Shown piece after piece: positions 17,105 through 25,758 of a stretch of DNA of 50,815 nucleotides. A model generated the notes under the pieces. That model worked only from the letters and a program-made list of their open reading frames with translations, made no database searches and was not told where the DNA came from. The translations under genes and the position numbers were made by a program. Every line of letters begins with the position of its first letter. Positions within the stretch are counted from its first letter, which is position 1. This DNA is from Planctomycetaceae bacterium. Lineage in GTDB: Bacteria; Planctomycetota; Planctomycetia; Planctomycetales; Planctomycetaceae. The DNA lies in contig JAGQQG010000043.1 of assembly GCA_020426325.1 (NCBI GenBank), positions 1 to 50,815 of the forward strand, read 5' to 3'.

Positions 17105-17169
17105 GCGAAGACTTATCTCTGTTTTCTACCACAGGATCACATTCCAAGTCACCGATGAGGCAGTTGACC

Positions 17170-18387
17170 ATGACGCATCTGATCCACCGGTTCTTAACAA
17201 CTCGATTGTTCAGTTCGCTGTCCGCACTCGTTGTGGGAGCAAACTGCATGGCAGGGTCTCCGCTGCTCGAGTTGACGACCAAAGAGCAGGTCTTCGTGGG
17301 CAAGTCATTGGCCCACGACCAACAGGTCTGTTGGCTGGCCCGCGAAGATGGACAGATTTCTGAAATCTCACTCAGGGACGTCACTTCTTTTCGCAAAGTG
17401 AACGACGAGTTCCGTGGACTGAGTGCCGTTGAGATTCGCAATCAGTTGCGGCATGAGTTCGGGCATTCCTGGGAGATCGTGAGCACGAGCCACTACCTCG
17501 TCTGTACTCCCAAGGGACGGGCCAAACCCTTTGCGGATTTGTTCGAGGGTGTCTATCGCTCACTGCGAGGTTACGTTTCTGTCAGAGGATTCGAGTTGCC
17601 GCCACCGGACTTTCCGCTGATTGCAGTCGTCTATCCCACTGAGAAAGATTTTGCTTTGAACTGTCGGAACGACGGCGTTCCCTACATGCCCGGACTTCGA
17701 GGTTACTATCACCGTCGGACCAACCGCGTCTGTCTTTTTGAGGATGATTCCGACCATCTGGCGATCATGCGGCCTTCGTGTCCCTCGACTTTCAATACAG
17801 CGGCGGTGTTCCCCAACGTGCTGCGATATCAGACGGATTGGGCCGCCAATCTCTCGTCCTCATTCTCCAATGATCGATCGGATGCCAACATCCAATCGAC
17901 GCTGCGAGACACGATCGTGCATGAAGCCACTCATCAAGCCGCCTACAACCTGGGGCTGCACACTCGGATTGGATTCAATCCCAAATGGGTCACTGAAGGC
18001 CTCGCGACATTGCTTGAGCCCGACGGCATGCGGGAAAACCGACGTGGACAGACTCCTCAAAAGCGTCTCAATCAGGAACGATTCGAGTGGTTTGTTGAGT
18101 TCGCTCAGCAAGAACGGCAACCGAAGTCCCTCGCCGACTTCATTGCCGACGATCGGATGTTTCAGACGGCCCCGCTGAATGGATATGCACAGGCCTGGGC
18201 ACTTTCCTTCTATCTGGCGGAAACCCGGTCATCGCAGTACTGGCAATACCTGCAGACCATTTCAAAACGAGATCCACTCGACTCTTACCGGGCCGAAGAC
18301 AGATTGGCAGACTTTCAGAATGCATTCGGAGAAGACATCGACCGACTGGAGGTTGCCTTCCTGCGATTCATCGACGATCTGCAATGA
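17170..18387 (+). CDS. DUF1570 (gluzincin-like) secreted protein
   Basis: A 405-aa protein with an N-terminal signal segment (TTRLFSSLSALVVGANCMAG, about residues 10-30; the Cys in GANC-MAG could be a lipobox but the fit is poor). The conserved core carries HEATHQAAYN at about 251-260 and WVTEGLAT at 273-280. These are the two His zinc ligands plus catalytic Glu and the third Glu ligand of a gluzincin peptidase, as in the planctomycete-rich DUF1570 family. I start at ATG 17170 with gagg upstream; ATG 17155 is also possible. It probably acts in the periplasm or outside the cell on unknown proteins. The neighbours are transcribed convergently. Confidence 0.87.
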   Translation: MTHLIHRFLTTRLFSSLSALVVGANCMAGSPLLELTTKEQVFVGKSLAHDQQVCWLAREDGQISEISLRDVTSFRKVNDEFRGLSAVEIRNQLRHEFGHSWEIVSTSHYLVCTPKGRAKPFADLFEGVYRSLRGYVSVRGFELPPPDFPLIAVVYPTEKDFALNCRNDGVPYMPGLRGYYHRRTNRVCLFEDDSDHLAIMRPSCPSTFNTAAVFPNVLRYQTDWAANLSSSFSNDRSDANIQSTLRDTIVHEATHQAAYNLGLHTRIGFNPKWVTEGLATLLEPDGMRENRRGQTPQKRLNQERFEWFVEFAQQERQPKSLADFIADDRMFQTAPLNGYAQAWALSFYLAETRSSQYWQYLQTISKRDPLDSYRAEDRLADFQNAFGEDIDRLEVAFLRFIDDLQ

Positions 18388-18392
18388 GGACT

Positions 18393-19427
18393 TCAGGCGA
18401 CGCGTGCCGGCGTGATGACCGTCTCTTCGAGTTCCGCGAGAATCAGACTGCCACGGGCAACCGTGTAGTCGGCTTCCGTCGCACAACGTACGTGCGAAAT
18501 CTCCAGAGGAAACATCGTATCGCGGAGCATTTCCTCGACGAGACCGGCAAAGCCTGATACTCGAGAGACTCCTCCGCTGCACACCAGCGGTAGCGGTTGC
18601 GGCAGCTGTGCGATCGATGTCTGTTTGACGACATCAGCACGTAACTGGGCTAGCATTTCTCCGATCAGTTCTTCGTACAGCAGTGACAGCCTCTGCTCGC
18701 GCTCGCTGAGTGGATTGAGCACGGAAACCAGCTTGGATTCCTTCCAGCGCGTGATCGCTGAGAAGTCGAGATATCGATTTCCCTGTGAGTCATAGAGCAC
18801 ACTGTCTTCGCTGTCGGCCAGACGCATGTCGATCCAATGACCTCCCTTGTTCAGCACGCTGCAGGCGATCTCTTCGCCGTGGTATGCCAGACTGGCCCGC
18901 GTCGCTCCTGCGCCGAAGTCAAAGCCCAGACCGGTAAAACCATTGGCTCCGAGTTCCGCCAGAATCACCGAGCGACCGCTGGACACGACCAGCGGCTCGA
19001 ACCCCTTCAGTCGCACCAATTGACTGAAAAAAATTCGCTCTGGAGACTCAGACTCTTCAAAAATCGCCCCCGGAATGGTCATCCAGCAGGGTTGTCCTTT
19101 TGAGCGGGCAGCCGGCATGACAGCATCAACCAGCGAAGCAAGCACCTGCCTCGCCAGAGGATCGTCAACCGGCAATCGGCCTTTGGGCATCAGCGGGATC
19201 GTGGGGAGTTGCAGCGTCTCCGCCAATTCGACAGACGCCTCACCGATCACCAGCAGACTGTCTTCACAACGACCGAAGGAAGAAGCTGCTCGCTCCAGCA
19301 GTCGACGATGGCCCGGCGTATCGGGCAGGGCAATGTACTCAGCCAGATTCGTCCGACCGAACAGGCGGCCCTCTTCGCGGCGCAGCGAGCGAATGTGACG
19401 CGTTCCAAGATCCAGTGCGATCGTCAT
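18393..19427 (-). CDS. Actin-fold ATPase, FtsA/PilM/Hsp70-like
   Basis: A 344-aa cytoplasmic protein with the actin-superfamily nucleotide pocket. Phosphate-1 is IALDLGTRHIRS at 3-14, phosphate-2 is GFDFGAGATRASL near 168-180 and the adenosine motif is VCSGGVSRVSGF near 289-300. The length resembles PilM, MamK or FtsA without a clear SHS2 insert; I see no amphipathic membrane-targeting helix at the C-terminus. It overlaps the upstream SLBB-like gene by four bases (ATGA at 19424-19427), so the two proteins are made together. A cytoskeletal or scaffold role beneath the envelope is likely, with ATP use inferred from motifs. Confidence 0.8.
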   Translation of the reverse strand: MTIALDLGTRHIRSLRREEGRLFGRTNLAEYIALPDTPGHRRLLERAASSFGRCEDSLLVIGEASVELAETLQLPTIPLMPKGRLPVDDPLARQVLASLVDAVMPAARSKGQPCWMTIPGAIFEESESPERIFFSQLVRLKGFEPLVVSSGRSVILAELGANGFTGLGFDFGAGATRASLAYHGEEIACSVLNKGGHWIDMRLADSEDSVLYDSQGNRYLDFSAITRWKESKLVSVLNPLSEREQRLSLLYEELIGEMLAQLRADVVKQTSIAQLPQPLPLVCSGGVSRVSGFAGLVEEMLRDTMFPLEISHVRCATEADYTVARGSLILAELEETVITPARVA

Positions 19428-21433
19428 CGGCGTCTCTCCCGTTCCATCGCAACCAACACACGATCCAGTAAGCCAGACTTAGAAGGAGATTCGACCTCTG
19501 TCGGCGGGACATCCGATGTCGTCACTTGTTCGCTGACAATTTCCTGACTGCTCCTCGGTTCATCCCGACGGAACATCCGCACGTGTTCCACAACGCGTTC
19601 CAGCCGTGATTCGACATCACCCGTCTCAGTATGCTCAGATCGACGTTTCACCTTGGAACGGCTCTCTGAGGTTTTCTGTTCCTTTGAGGCATTCAATGCA
19701 AAGTGTGGGCCGGCCAACGCGTGAGGTTCATCGATCATCAGCCGGCGTTTGCCGACTTCCTTTCCATGAAAATCGGACGGCTTCAGGAAGGGGCCTCGTT
19801 CCTCGATGATGGGGAGATTGTTCTCAATCAGGCGGTCCAATGTGCGCCGCTGACTCACCTCATTCGATTTCTCGACTGAGGGAGCCCGCTGTTGAAGCGA
19901 CTGGGCTGTCCGATCAATTCGAGACCAGACCACAGAGACAGCGAAACACATCGCTGCCAAGACCAGGACCGCGAGAGCAATCGAAGCTGTATTCAGAGAC
20001 TTCACCTGTGAAAGCGTGTCTTTGCCTTGAAAGCCCGAGGTGGGGTCTCTCGGTTCGGGCACAAATTCTTTCTCCTGGGCCGCTAACACTGCATCGTGAT
20101 CGGACTCGAAATGTGCAGCCGCCTCAATCTCCGAATCTGCCATGTTGGGAAGCGAGACCGGTTCAAACAAGTCAGTGACTGGGGCTGGCTGACTCGATGA
20201 CGTTAACTCCGGAACCTCGATTTGTGGAGCGGGAGTCATCCCGGCAGAGATTCTCTCTTGCGATGCAATCTCAAAATCGTGGCTGGTCTGATGCACAGAA
20301 GCCGCGTGCGTGATCTGCTCATCCACCGTTCCCAACATGGGAGCGAAAGGAATTGCAGATTCTGTCGACTCCGCTTCCGCTGAGGGGAAATCGGGAGCGG
20401 GCAGGGGAGTGTCGTCGAATGCGCGAACAGGTTCGGTGATGGGCCCCTCTGTCAGCGTCGCTTCAGGAGCGAATTGCAAACCATTCCCAGGTGACGTGAC
20501 TGCCGGGAGAAACGATTCCAGGTCAGCCGTATGTTCGTGTGTCTCCTGATAGAACCCCGTCGGTTGACCGGCTGACATGGGAATCGCAGCCGGGAACTCC
20601 TGAGCTTGCGATAATCCAGCCCGGTTCAGGTACTGCGGATCGAAAACCAGCACATCGCCGTCGACCAGACGTTCAGGCAGTTGCCCCGGCTCGATCAATC
20701 CGAGTCGGGTATCCGTCCGAATGACCCTCAACGTCTTCGCAAGATCCCGGTCCTGTTTCATGGCACTTAAAACATCAGCCACCGTTGGAAATTCTGGATC
20801 GAGTGGGACGATGATCGGTCGGCGATCGAGGATCCCCACAAAGGCGACCTCAACGAAATCCTGCGTCCCTGCCTGCACATTCATGACGGTTCCCGAGGCC
20901 GTTCGCACGCCATTCGCATGATCCGGTGGAACCTGTTCCTGCTTCAGGTCGCGTTGGAAAACAACAAGGTCTCCCGGAAGCAGTTGATGATCGATGTTGG
21001 CATCGAGAAAGACCTGCATGACAACTCGGCCATTCCGAATAATCTGTGCCATCCCCGTCGCGTCCTCGCTGAGACCTTGTGCAGAGGACAACAGTTTTGA
21101 GAGAGAAACAGCACCGTGAGCTGTCGAGTACGTCGCTCCGTAACCCTGGGAAACCGCTCCCATGATGCCATAATACGCCAATCCGGATTGAGGTCTCGCA
21201 TCGCCAAGTTCGCGAACTCCGGGGGCTGTCTGTCGGACTCCCGGTGAATTCCCGTCGAACTGCCGAACTCCGCCTCGTTGAGCCTGATGCAGCGGAGTCG
21301 GCTGATAGGGCCTCACCCCCTGTGCATGAACCATTGAAGACAGACAAATCAACAGCAGGCAACTGAGCATTGCCGGGGAGAATTGTCTGAGGATCGACAC
21401 AACAAACTCACCAATCACAGGTTGTCCCCTCAT
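19424..21433 (-). CDS. Exported/membrane protein with SLBB-like repeats and cytoplasmic-side tail
   Basis: A 669-aa protein. A signal segment lies at about 20-38 (PAMLSCLLLICLSSMVHAQG). Residues 120-165 and 205-268 look like two beta-grasp SLBB-type units, each ending in a turn (LLPGDLVVFQRD and LVDGDVLVFDP), as in polysaccharide export proteins. A Pro/Glu-rich linker follows. One membrane helix lies near 475-500 (IALAVLVLAAMCFAVSVVW). The last 170 residues are charged and coiled-coil prone. I start at ATG 21433; the frame could extend to 21604, but that part has no export signal. It is co-translated with the actin-like ATPase at 18393-19427, suggesting that the two work together. Confidence 0.75.
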   Translation of the reverse strand: MRGQPVIGEFVVSILRQFSPAMLSCLLLICLSSMVHAQGVRPYQPTPLHQAQRGGVRQFDGNSPGVRQTAPGVRELGDARPQSGLAYYGIMGAVSQGYGATYSTAHGAVSLSKLLSSAQGLSEDATGMAQIIRNGRVVMQVFLDANIDHQLLPGDLVVFQRDLKQEQVPPDHANGVRTASGTVMNVQAGTQDFVEVAFVGILDRRPIIVPLDPEFPTVADVLSAMKQDRDLAKTLRVIRTDTRLGLIEPGQLPERLVDGDVLVFDPQYLNRAGLSQAQEFPAAIPMSAGQPTGFYQETHEHTADLESFLPAVTSPGNGLQFAPEATLTEGPITEPVRAFDDTPLPAPDFPSAEAESTESAIPFAPMLGTVDEQITHAASVHQTSHDFEIASQERISAGMTPAPQIEVPELTSSSQPAPVTDLFEPVSLPNMADSEIEAAAHFESDHDAVLAAQEKEFVPEPRDPTSGFQGKDTLSQVKSLNTASIALAVLVLAAMCFAVSVVWSRIDRTAQSLQQRAPSVEKSNEVSQRRTLDRLIENNLPIIEERGPFLKPSDFHGKEVGKRRLMIDEPHALAGPHFALNASKEQKTSESRSKVKRRSEHTETGDVESRLERVVEHVRMFRRDEPRSSQEIVSEQVTTSDVPPTEVESPSKSGLLDRVLVAMERERRR

Positions 21434-21889
21434 CACTCCACAGTTGAGGGGAGTTTGGACCGATCCTCGCAGACTTGTCTCACAAGCAAATGCCCGGAAG
21501 TGATCGTGCAACACCCGATCGACAGACATCGGCAATTCCCTCGCCACGACTAATGACCACCTTGCGCACGAACCTCCGTGGTGCCGCGCGAGCCCGGCGT
21601 ACAATTGGGATAATCGGCCTAAAGGTCACAGTCGCATCAGCGAAAGTGGCAGGATCTGATAGCGAGTCTGAAAGTCCCACAGGCCATAAATCATTATACT
21701 GTGGAGCGATATGAGATTTCCTCGTGATTCGGGTGCACTCCGCCCCTACAATTCGTCGATTGATGATTATCCAACTAGGAATTGTGGTACTCACAATTTG
21801 CATGCTATCCTTACCATGCTGTGCATTCGTCCCAACCCCCTGGTAAACAGTTCATCTCCCATTTGAGTTGATCATCCGTTCATCGCTGC
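21434..21889. other. Divergent intergenic region with operator-like dyad
   Basis: This 456-bp region separates the SLBB-like gene (minus) from the RsbW-like gene (plus). It has lower GC in its middle (around 21685-21800). It holds the dyad at 21780-21798 with an overlapping possible promoter TTGTGG-N18-TATCCT (21782-21811). I see no credible gene in it. Confidence 0.55.
21780..21798. promoter_or_regulatory. Perfect 7-bp dyad AATTGTG-N5-CACAATT
   Basis: AATTGTG (21780-21786) and CACAATT (21792-21798) flank GTACT. The arms match the core of LacI-family operators by eye. It overlaps the candidate -35 of the RsbW-like gene, which would fit repression. No LacI-type gene lies in this window. Confidence 0.45.
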
Positions 21890-22534
21890 ATGCTTCCACC
21901 TCTCCGACAGAATCAGGTTCTGGAACAGATTGAAGAGTTGCGACTTCCGCAACTCGATCTGAGCGTCTGTCCAGCGGAACAGCGAGAAGCACGTCTTAAC
22001 GAACTTGTTGCAGCAGATTTCATGCTCATTCTCGGAAACGATCTGCGGGTCGTCCCGGTTGTCATCGATGCCCTGGCCGGCAGATTCCGCCACAGTGGCA
22101 TCTGCGACGAGAAAACCGCTGACCGATTGGCGGTCGCCATTGAGGAAGCACTGGTCAACGCCATCGTCCACGGGAATCTCGAAATCTCTTCTCTCGTTCG
22201 TGAGCAACCCGGAAACATCTACGAGAAGATGATTCAGGCCCGACGACTCGACCCGCGATTTCGCAAGCGTCGTGTCCGTGTGATCTGTCGCTACGGACTT
22301 CGAGAAGGCTCGATTGTCGTCCGCGATGAAGGGAAGGGCTTTGACGTCGCTGCGTTGCCGGATCCGACGAATGAAGAAAACCTCAGCCGGGCCTACGGAA
22401 GGGGCATTCTGCTGATGCGGGCCTTCTTTGACGATGTCAATTACAGCCCACGGGGGAATGCCGTCACGCTCGTGAAACAGAAGCCTTCTCCCTCCTCAGT
22501 CGGGGAAAAGATCTCATCTCTGGTCGCCAATTGA
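21890..22534 (+). CDS. RsbW/SpoIIAB-like HATPase (anti-sigma kinase-like)
   Basis: A 214-aa soluble protein with a GHKL ATPase domain. The N-box is AIEEALVNAIVHGN at about 83-96 (Glu, Asn and His present), the G1 box is VRDEGKGFD near 148-156 and the G2 box is YGRGILLMRAFFDDV near 174-188. The family includes RsbW/SpoIIAB serine kinases that phosphorylate STAS antagonists and bind sigma factors. The N-terminal 60 residues are an extra domain of unknown type. ATG 21890 has no clear ribosome-binding site. The insert IYEKMIQARRLDPRFRKRRVR between N-box and G1 is longer than in B. subtilis RsbW and basic. No adjacent partner is seen. Confidence 0.88.
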   Translation: MLPPLRQNQVLEQIEELRLPQLDLSVCPAEQREARLNELVAADFMLILGNDLRVVPVVIDALAGRFRHSGICDEKTADRLAVAIEEALVNAIVHGNLEISSLVREQPGNIYEKMIQARRLDPRFRKRRVRVICRYGLREGSIVVRDEGKGFDVAALPDPTNEENLSRAYGRGILLMRAFFDDVNYSPRGNAVTLVKQKPSPSSVGEKISSLVAN

Positions 22535-22540
22535 CTTTCC

Positions 22541-22562
22541 GGTTGACCTCACAAGGTCGACC
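22541..22562 (+). terminator. Hairpin after the RsbW-like gene
   Basis: GGTTGACCT (22541-22549) and AGGTCGACC (22554-22562) form a nine-pair stem including one G-U pair, loop CACA, beginning seven bases after the stop codon. There is no strong U-tract. Confidence 0.4.
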
Positions 22563-22776
22563 GCGAGTTGTTAATGTACGCGGTGCGACGATTGACCAAT
22601 CGAGGACGTTTTCTTCTGCCGCTGACGGTTGCAAAAACGGGATCGGTTCTCCATCGTGATAGAGGAAATCTCCACCCGCTTCGGGAAACGGAAGGATGTC
22701 TTCGAGTCCACAGGGTTTCGTTCCGATTGAGAGTTCCTGCAGACGTCGGGCTGAAAATTAACAAGGAAGAAAGTCC

Positions 22777-24210
22777 ATGACACGTGTGACTGCTGGATGC
22801 ATCGCCCTGACTGCTCTGTTCATCACATTCGTCGCACAGCTTTCGGCTCAACCAGCCAGCGGTGCAGCCGATCGACATGCAGAACTGAGAAGGCAGGCAG
22901 ACACCGCTTACCGCCAGCGAGATTTCGCACGCACGGTCGAATTAACGTCGAACGTGCTCACGGAGAATCCACAGGACGCAGTCGCTCTGTACCTGCGCGG
23001 GAGTGCTCGGGTTGAAATGGGGATCACCCAAAACAACTCCAACTTCATCCGTGAGGGGATCGAGGATGCCCGGAAGGCGATCTCAGCCGACGGAGCCAAG
23101 CGACCCGACTTTTATCTGCCGTACCTTTATGGCATGTCTCATCTGACCGCCATGGAAGGAGACCGATCACACGCGGAAATGGCAGTCAAAGTCGCGACCG
23201 ACATCGCCAATCGCGATGACATTCTGAACAAGGCAAAGAGTAATCTTCTGTATCAGAAAGCCTTAGCTTACTCAAAACTCGAAGACTACCCGCAGGCTGT
23301 CGAGGCGCTGCGCGAGACACTCAGGCTGGATGCAAACCACCTCGCAGGACACCTCGCTCTTGCCGATGTCCTGGCTCGCAAAGGCGATATCAAAGACGCC
23401 GATGCGGCCTTCACCAAGGCTGTGGAGCTGTTTCCGGAGAATGCGCTCGTCTTCAACAATCGGGGTATGTTCTATCAGACACAAAGCCGAAACGCAGATG
23501 CCATCGCAGACTTTTCGAAGGCCATCGAACTGGATGGTAATCAGCTTCAGTCGTACCTCAACCGCGGATTCACTCGTCTGAATACGGGTGATCATGCGGG
23601 AGCAGAAGCGGATTTCAACCGAGCGATCGAGCTTAGTCCTGACAATGCTCCGGCTTACGCACTTCGTGCAACGGCTGAGCTCTTGCAGCACAAAACCAAC
23701 GAGGCCTTACATGACTATCTGAAGGTGATTGAACTCCGCCCTTCTTATCCACCTGCACGGGCGGACATCGCCTTTGCCTACTTCTTTGCCGGACATTATG
23801 AGACAGCCGGACAGGCATTTGAACAGGCACTTATCCTCGCACCGGAATCGAAGTATCTGGTCCCCTGGCGATACGCAGCCATGTCGCTGGCCGGCCAGCA
23901 GGCTGCTGCCAATCAGGCCTATGCCGAGATCGCAAACAAGGCTCCCGAAATGCGGGACTGGTTCGACACTTTGACATTGTTCTTCATGGAGAAGATCGAC
24001 GAACGTGAGCTTCTCACCTCGATCGATTCCAAAGATGCAGCCTTACGGGACGCCCAGCTCTGCGAGGCCTACTACTTCGTCGGTCTCAAACTTCAACAGC
24101 AGGGACAGGGAGACCCGTCTCGCTACTTCCGCAGAGCGCTCCAGGCACAAGCCAAACAACTGTCGGCCTATCGGGCAGCTCAACTCGCACTGGAAAGCAT
24201 GCCGCAGTAA
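22777..24210 (+). CDS. Secreted tetratricopeptide-repeat protein
   Basis: A 477-aa protein with a signal peptide (IALTALFITFVAQLSAQPASG, about residues 8-28 in total). It then has about eight TPR units, clear around AVALYLRGSARVEMG, LVFNNRGMFYQTQSR, AIADFSKAIELDGNQ, LNRGFTRLNTGDHAGAEADF and APAYALRATAELLQHK. The start ATG has an excellent AAGGAAG site upstream. TPR proteins are scaffolds for protein assemblies in the periplasm; no catalytic motif is present. It ends 16 bp from the stop of the convergent ketosynthase gene. Some C-terminal repeats (from LTLFFMEKID) are degenerate. Confidence 0.88.
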   Translation: MTRVTAGCIALTALFITFVAQLSAQPASGAADRHAELRRQADTAYRQRDFARTVELTSNVLTENPQDAVALYLRGSARVEMGITQNNSNFIREGIEDARKAISADGAKRPDFYLPYLYGMSHLTAMEGDRSHAEMAVKVATDIANRDDILNKAKSNLLYQKALAYSKLEDYPQAVEALRETLRLDANHLAGHLALADVLARKGDIKDADAAFTKAVELFPENALVFNNRGMFYQTQSRNADAIADFSKAIELDGNQLQSYLNRGFTRLNTGDHAGAEADFNRAIELSPDNAPAYALRATAELLQHKTNEALHDYLKVIELRPSYPPARADIAFAYFFAGHYETAGQAFEQALILAPESKYLVPWRYAAMSLAGQQAAANQAYAEIANKAPEMRDWFDTLTLFFMEKIDERELLTSIDSKDAALRDAQLCEAYYFVGLKLQQQGQGDPSRYFRRALQAQAKQLSAYRAAQLALESMPQ

Positions 24211-24226
24211 CGATGTTGAACCCTCG

Positions 24227-25531
24227 CTAATCGCACTGCACCACGATCGCACTCGCCTGACCGAGGCGAGTAAAACTCAAATTCAACACGTTGCGAAGCG
24301 TCGTGGCTTGAGGTTGGCCTCGCACAATGTTGAGATTGCAGGCCGGGTCAGGATTGTCGCAGTGGATTGTGGGAGGGATCAGCCCTTCCTGAAGTGCGAG
24401 CAGCGAACCTGCCAACTCCAGGTTCCCCCCTGCAGCTGCGGAATTCCCCATCGCCCCCTTGAGAGCCGTCACCGGAATTTCGGCCCCTCGTGAGCCGAAC
24501 ACGTCATGGATCGCCTGTGCTTCTGCAAGGTCAGCGTCCACAGCTCCAAGCCCGTGTGCATTGATATGGCCGATGTCTTCAGGTGTCAGTTCGGATGTAC
24601 GCAGAGCGGCTCGGATCGCATTGGCGATCGCCCCCCTTTGATTCCCCTTCACGCTTGAAGAGCCACCCCCCGTAAGGTATCCGAGAATCTTCGCGCCCCG
24701 TGCCTTGGCATGTTCTTCCGTTTCCAGAATGAACGTGCATGAGCCTTCTGCGACCACTTCGCCGTTGCGTTCGATATCGAACGGACGACTGCTCGCAGCT
24801 GGGTCTTCAGGCCGATATCCCAACTCCTCCCAGATGGCTGCATGAATAACCTTGAATTCGTGAAGCCGAGCACCGGTGGCTCCTGCGACCATCATGTCCG
24901 CTGCACCACGATGAATCACGTTCAGGGCTTCAATCAAAGCGAGGTTGCTGGACGCTTCGTCCTGAGTGATCGAGTTGCTTGGCCCTCTTGCGTCAACAAA
25001 AATTGCAATATGACAGGCCGGCATGTTGGGAAGATACTTGAGCAACCACAGCGGCTCCATCTTGGTGATGCCGTTCTTGGCCCACTTGCTGAAGGTGAAG
25101 TTGCCAGCCTCGTCCAGACAGTTCCAGCAGGGATCGTTAAGCTGGGTCGGAGGGCTGAACATGAGGTTCGCACCAAAATCAATCCCCATGCGGTCGTGAT
25201 CAATCGCACCGAGATCAAGACCGGCATCCTCGACAGCCATCATCGCTGAGGAGGTCCCCATCTGAATATCGCGGCACATCACTTTGATATTCTTCCGCTG
25301 ATTCTTGGGGATCACCTCTTTTGCAAACTTCTCATCAAAGTCCGAAACCTCACCTCCGACGAATCCGGGAGACAATGCCCGTTCGCCATGAAACTGGTGT
25401 TCGACCGGACCAATGCCGTTCTTACCGGTAGAAAGGTTCGTCCAGAACACTTCCCGGCCGACTCCGATCGGACTGATGACCCCGACACCCGTGATGGCCA
25501 CGCGCGGTCGAGAAGATTGACGCTGACTCAT
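24227..25531 (-). CDS. Beta-ketoacyl synthase homologue lacking the catalytic cysteine
   Basis: A 434-aa thiolase-fold protein of FabF length. The fold signatures are present: VAITGVGVISPIG at the N-terminus, DARGPSNSI, PFDIERNGEVVAEG and the C-terminal TTLRNVLNLSFTRLGQASA. The active site differs. Where FabF has TACTSG, this protein has QDEASS, placing Glu (about 192) at the Cys position. The first His is kept (INAHGLGAVDAD, about 326). The Lys region is KGAMGNSAAAGG, with Asn (about 363) for the second His. Condensing activity is therefore unlikely; a chain-length-factor, decarboxylase or scaffold role is possible. ATG 25531 is preferred; TTG 25561 is possible. Confidence 0.85.
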   Translation of the reverse strand: MSQRQSSRPRVAITGVGVISPIGVGREVFWTNLSTGKNGIGPVEHQFHGERALSPGFVGGEVSDFDEKFAKEVIPKNQRKNIKVMCRDIQMGTSSAMMAVEDAGLDLGAIDHDRMGIDFGANLMFSPPTQLNDPCWNCLDEAGNFTFSKWAKNGITKMEPLWLLKYLPNMPACHIAIFVDARGPSNSITQDEASSNLALIEALNVIHRGAADMMVAGATGARLHEFKVIHAAIWEELGYRPEDPAASSRPFDIERNGEVVAEGSCTFILETEEHAKARGAKILGYLTGGGSSSVKGNQRGAIANAIRAALRTSELTPEDIGHINAHGLGAVDADLAEAQAIHDVFGSRGAEIPVTALKGAMGNSAAAGGNLELAGSLLALQEGLIPPTIHCDNPDPACNLNIVRGQPQATTLRNVLNLSFTRLGQASAIVVQCD

Positions 25532-25692
25532 ACTGCCCAGAGTGCCTCTATCATGGGACAACGTTCAACGTGCTTCGTCACGCTTCCTTGGGCAGTCTGC
25601 TGAATAAGCAGCCCGACATCAGAAGCCACACGAGCCGTCATTCCGACGTCCTGCGGTGTTCCCAGCCTGTTAACGCAAATTGATTCATCCAT
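25528..25692 (-). CDS. Possible small protein translationally coupled to the ketosynthase homologue
   Basis: A 54-aa frame from ATG 25692 whose TGA overlaps the ketosynthase ATG (ATGA at 25528-25531), the usual sign of coupling. The peptide runs MDESICVNRLGTPQDVG to MIEALWAV. Its middle (GMTARVASDVGLLIQQTAQG) faintly resembles an HPr-type helix, but the His of HPr (G-L-H-A-R) is Thr here and the protein is too short. No ribosome-binding site is visible. It could be chance, or the remnant of a small carrier gene. Confidence 0.35.
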   Translation of the reverse strand: MDESICVNRLGTPQDVGMTARVASDVGLLIQQTAQGSVTKHVERCPMIEALWAV

Positions 25693-25758
25693 GGTAGTTT
25701 TGATGCAAGACGACAGATTTGACCCCCTGTCGGCTGCATTCACACACGCATGGTATGA

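Larger units (their letters stand above)
16831..17169. other. Intergenic region between divergent genes 16830 and 17170
   Basis: This 339-bp stretch separates divergent genes and must hold both promoters. It contains the dyad TGTTGC-caaaac-GCAACA (16889-16906) near the minus-strand gene and a dispersed 26-bp repeat at 17079-17104. No open frame here looks like a gene. Confidence 0.6.

Noticed and set aside
22568-22780. A 70-aa + strand frame overlapping the TPR gene start by ATGA
   Set aside because: The overlap contains the TPR gene's own ribosome-binding site, the peptide is Arg-rich without domain character, and it crosses a likely terminator and leader region.
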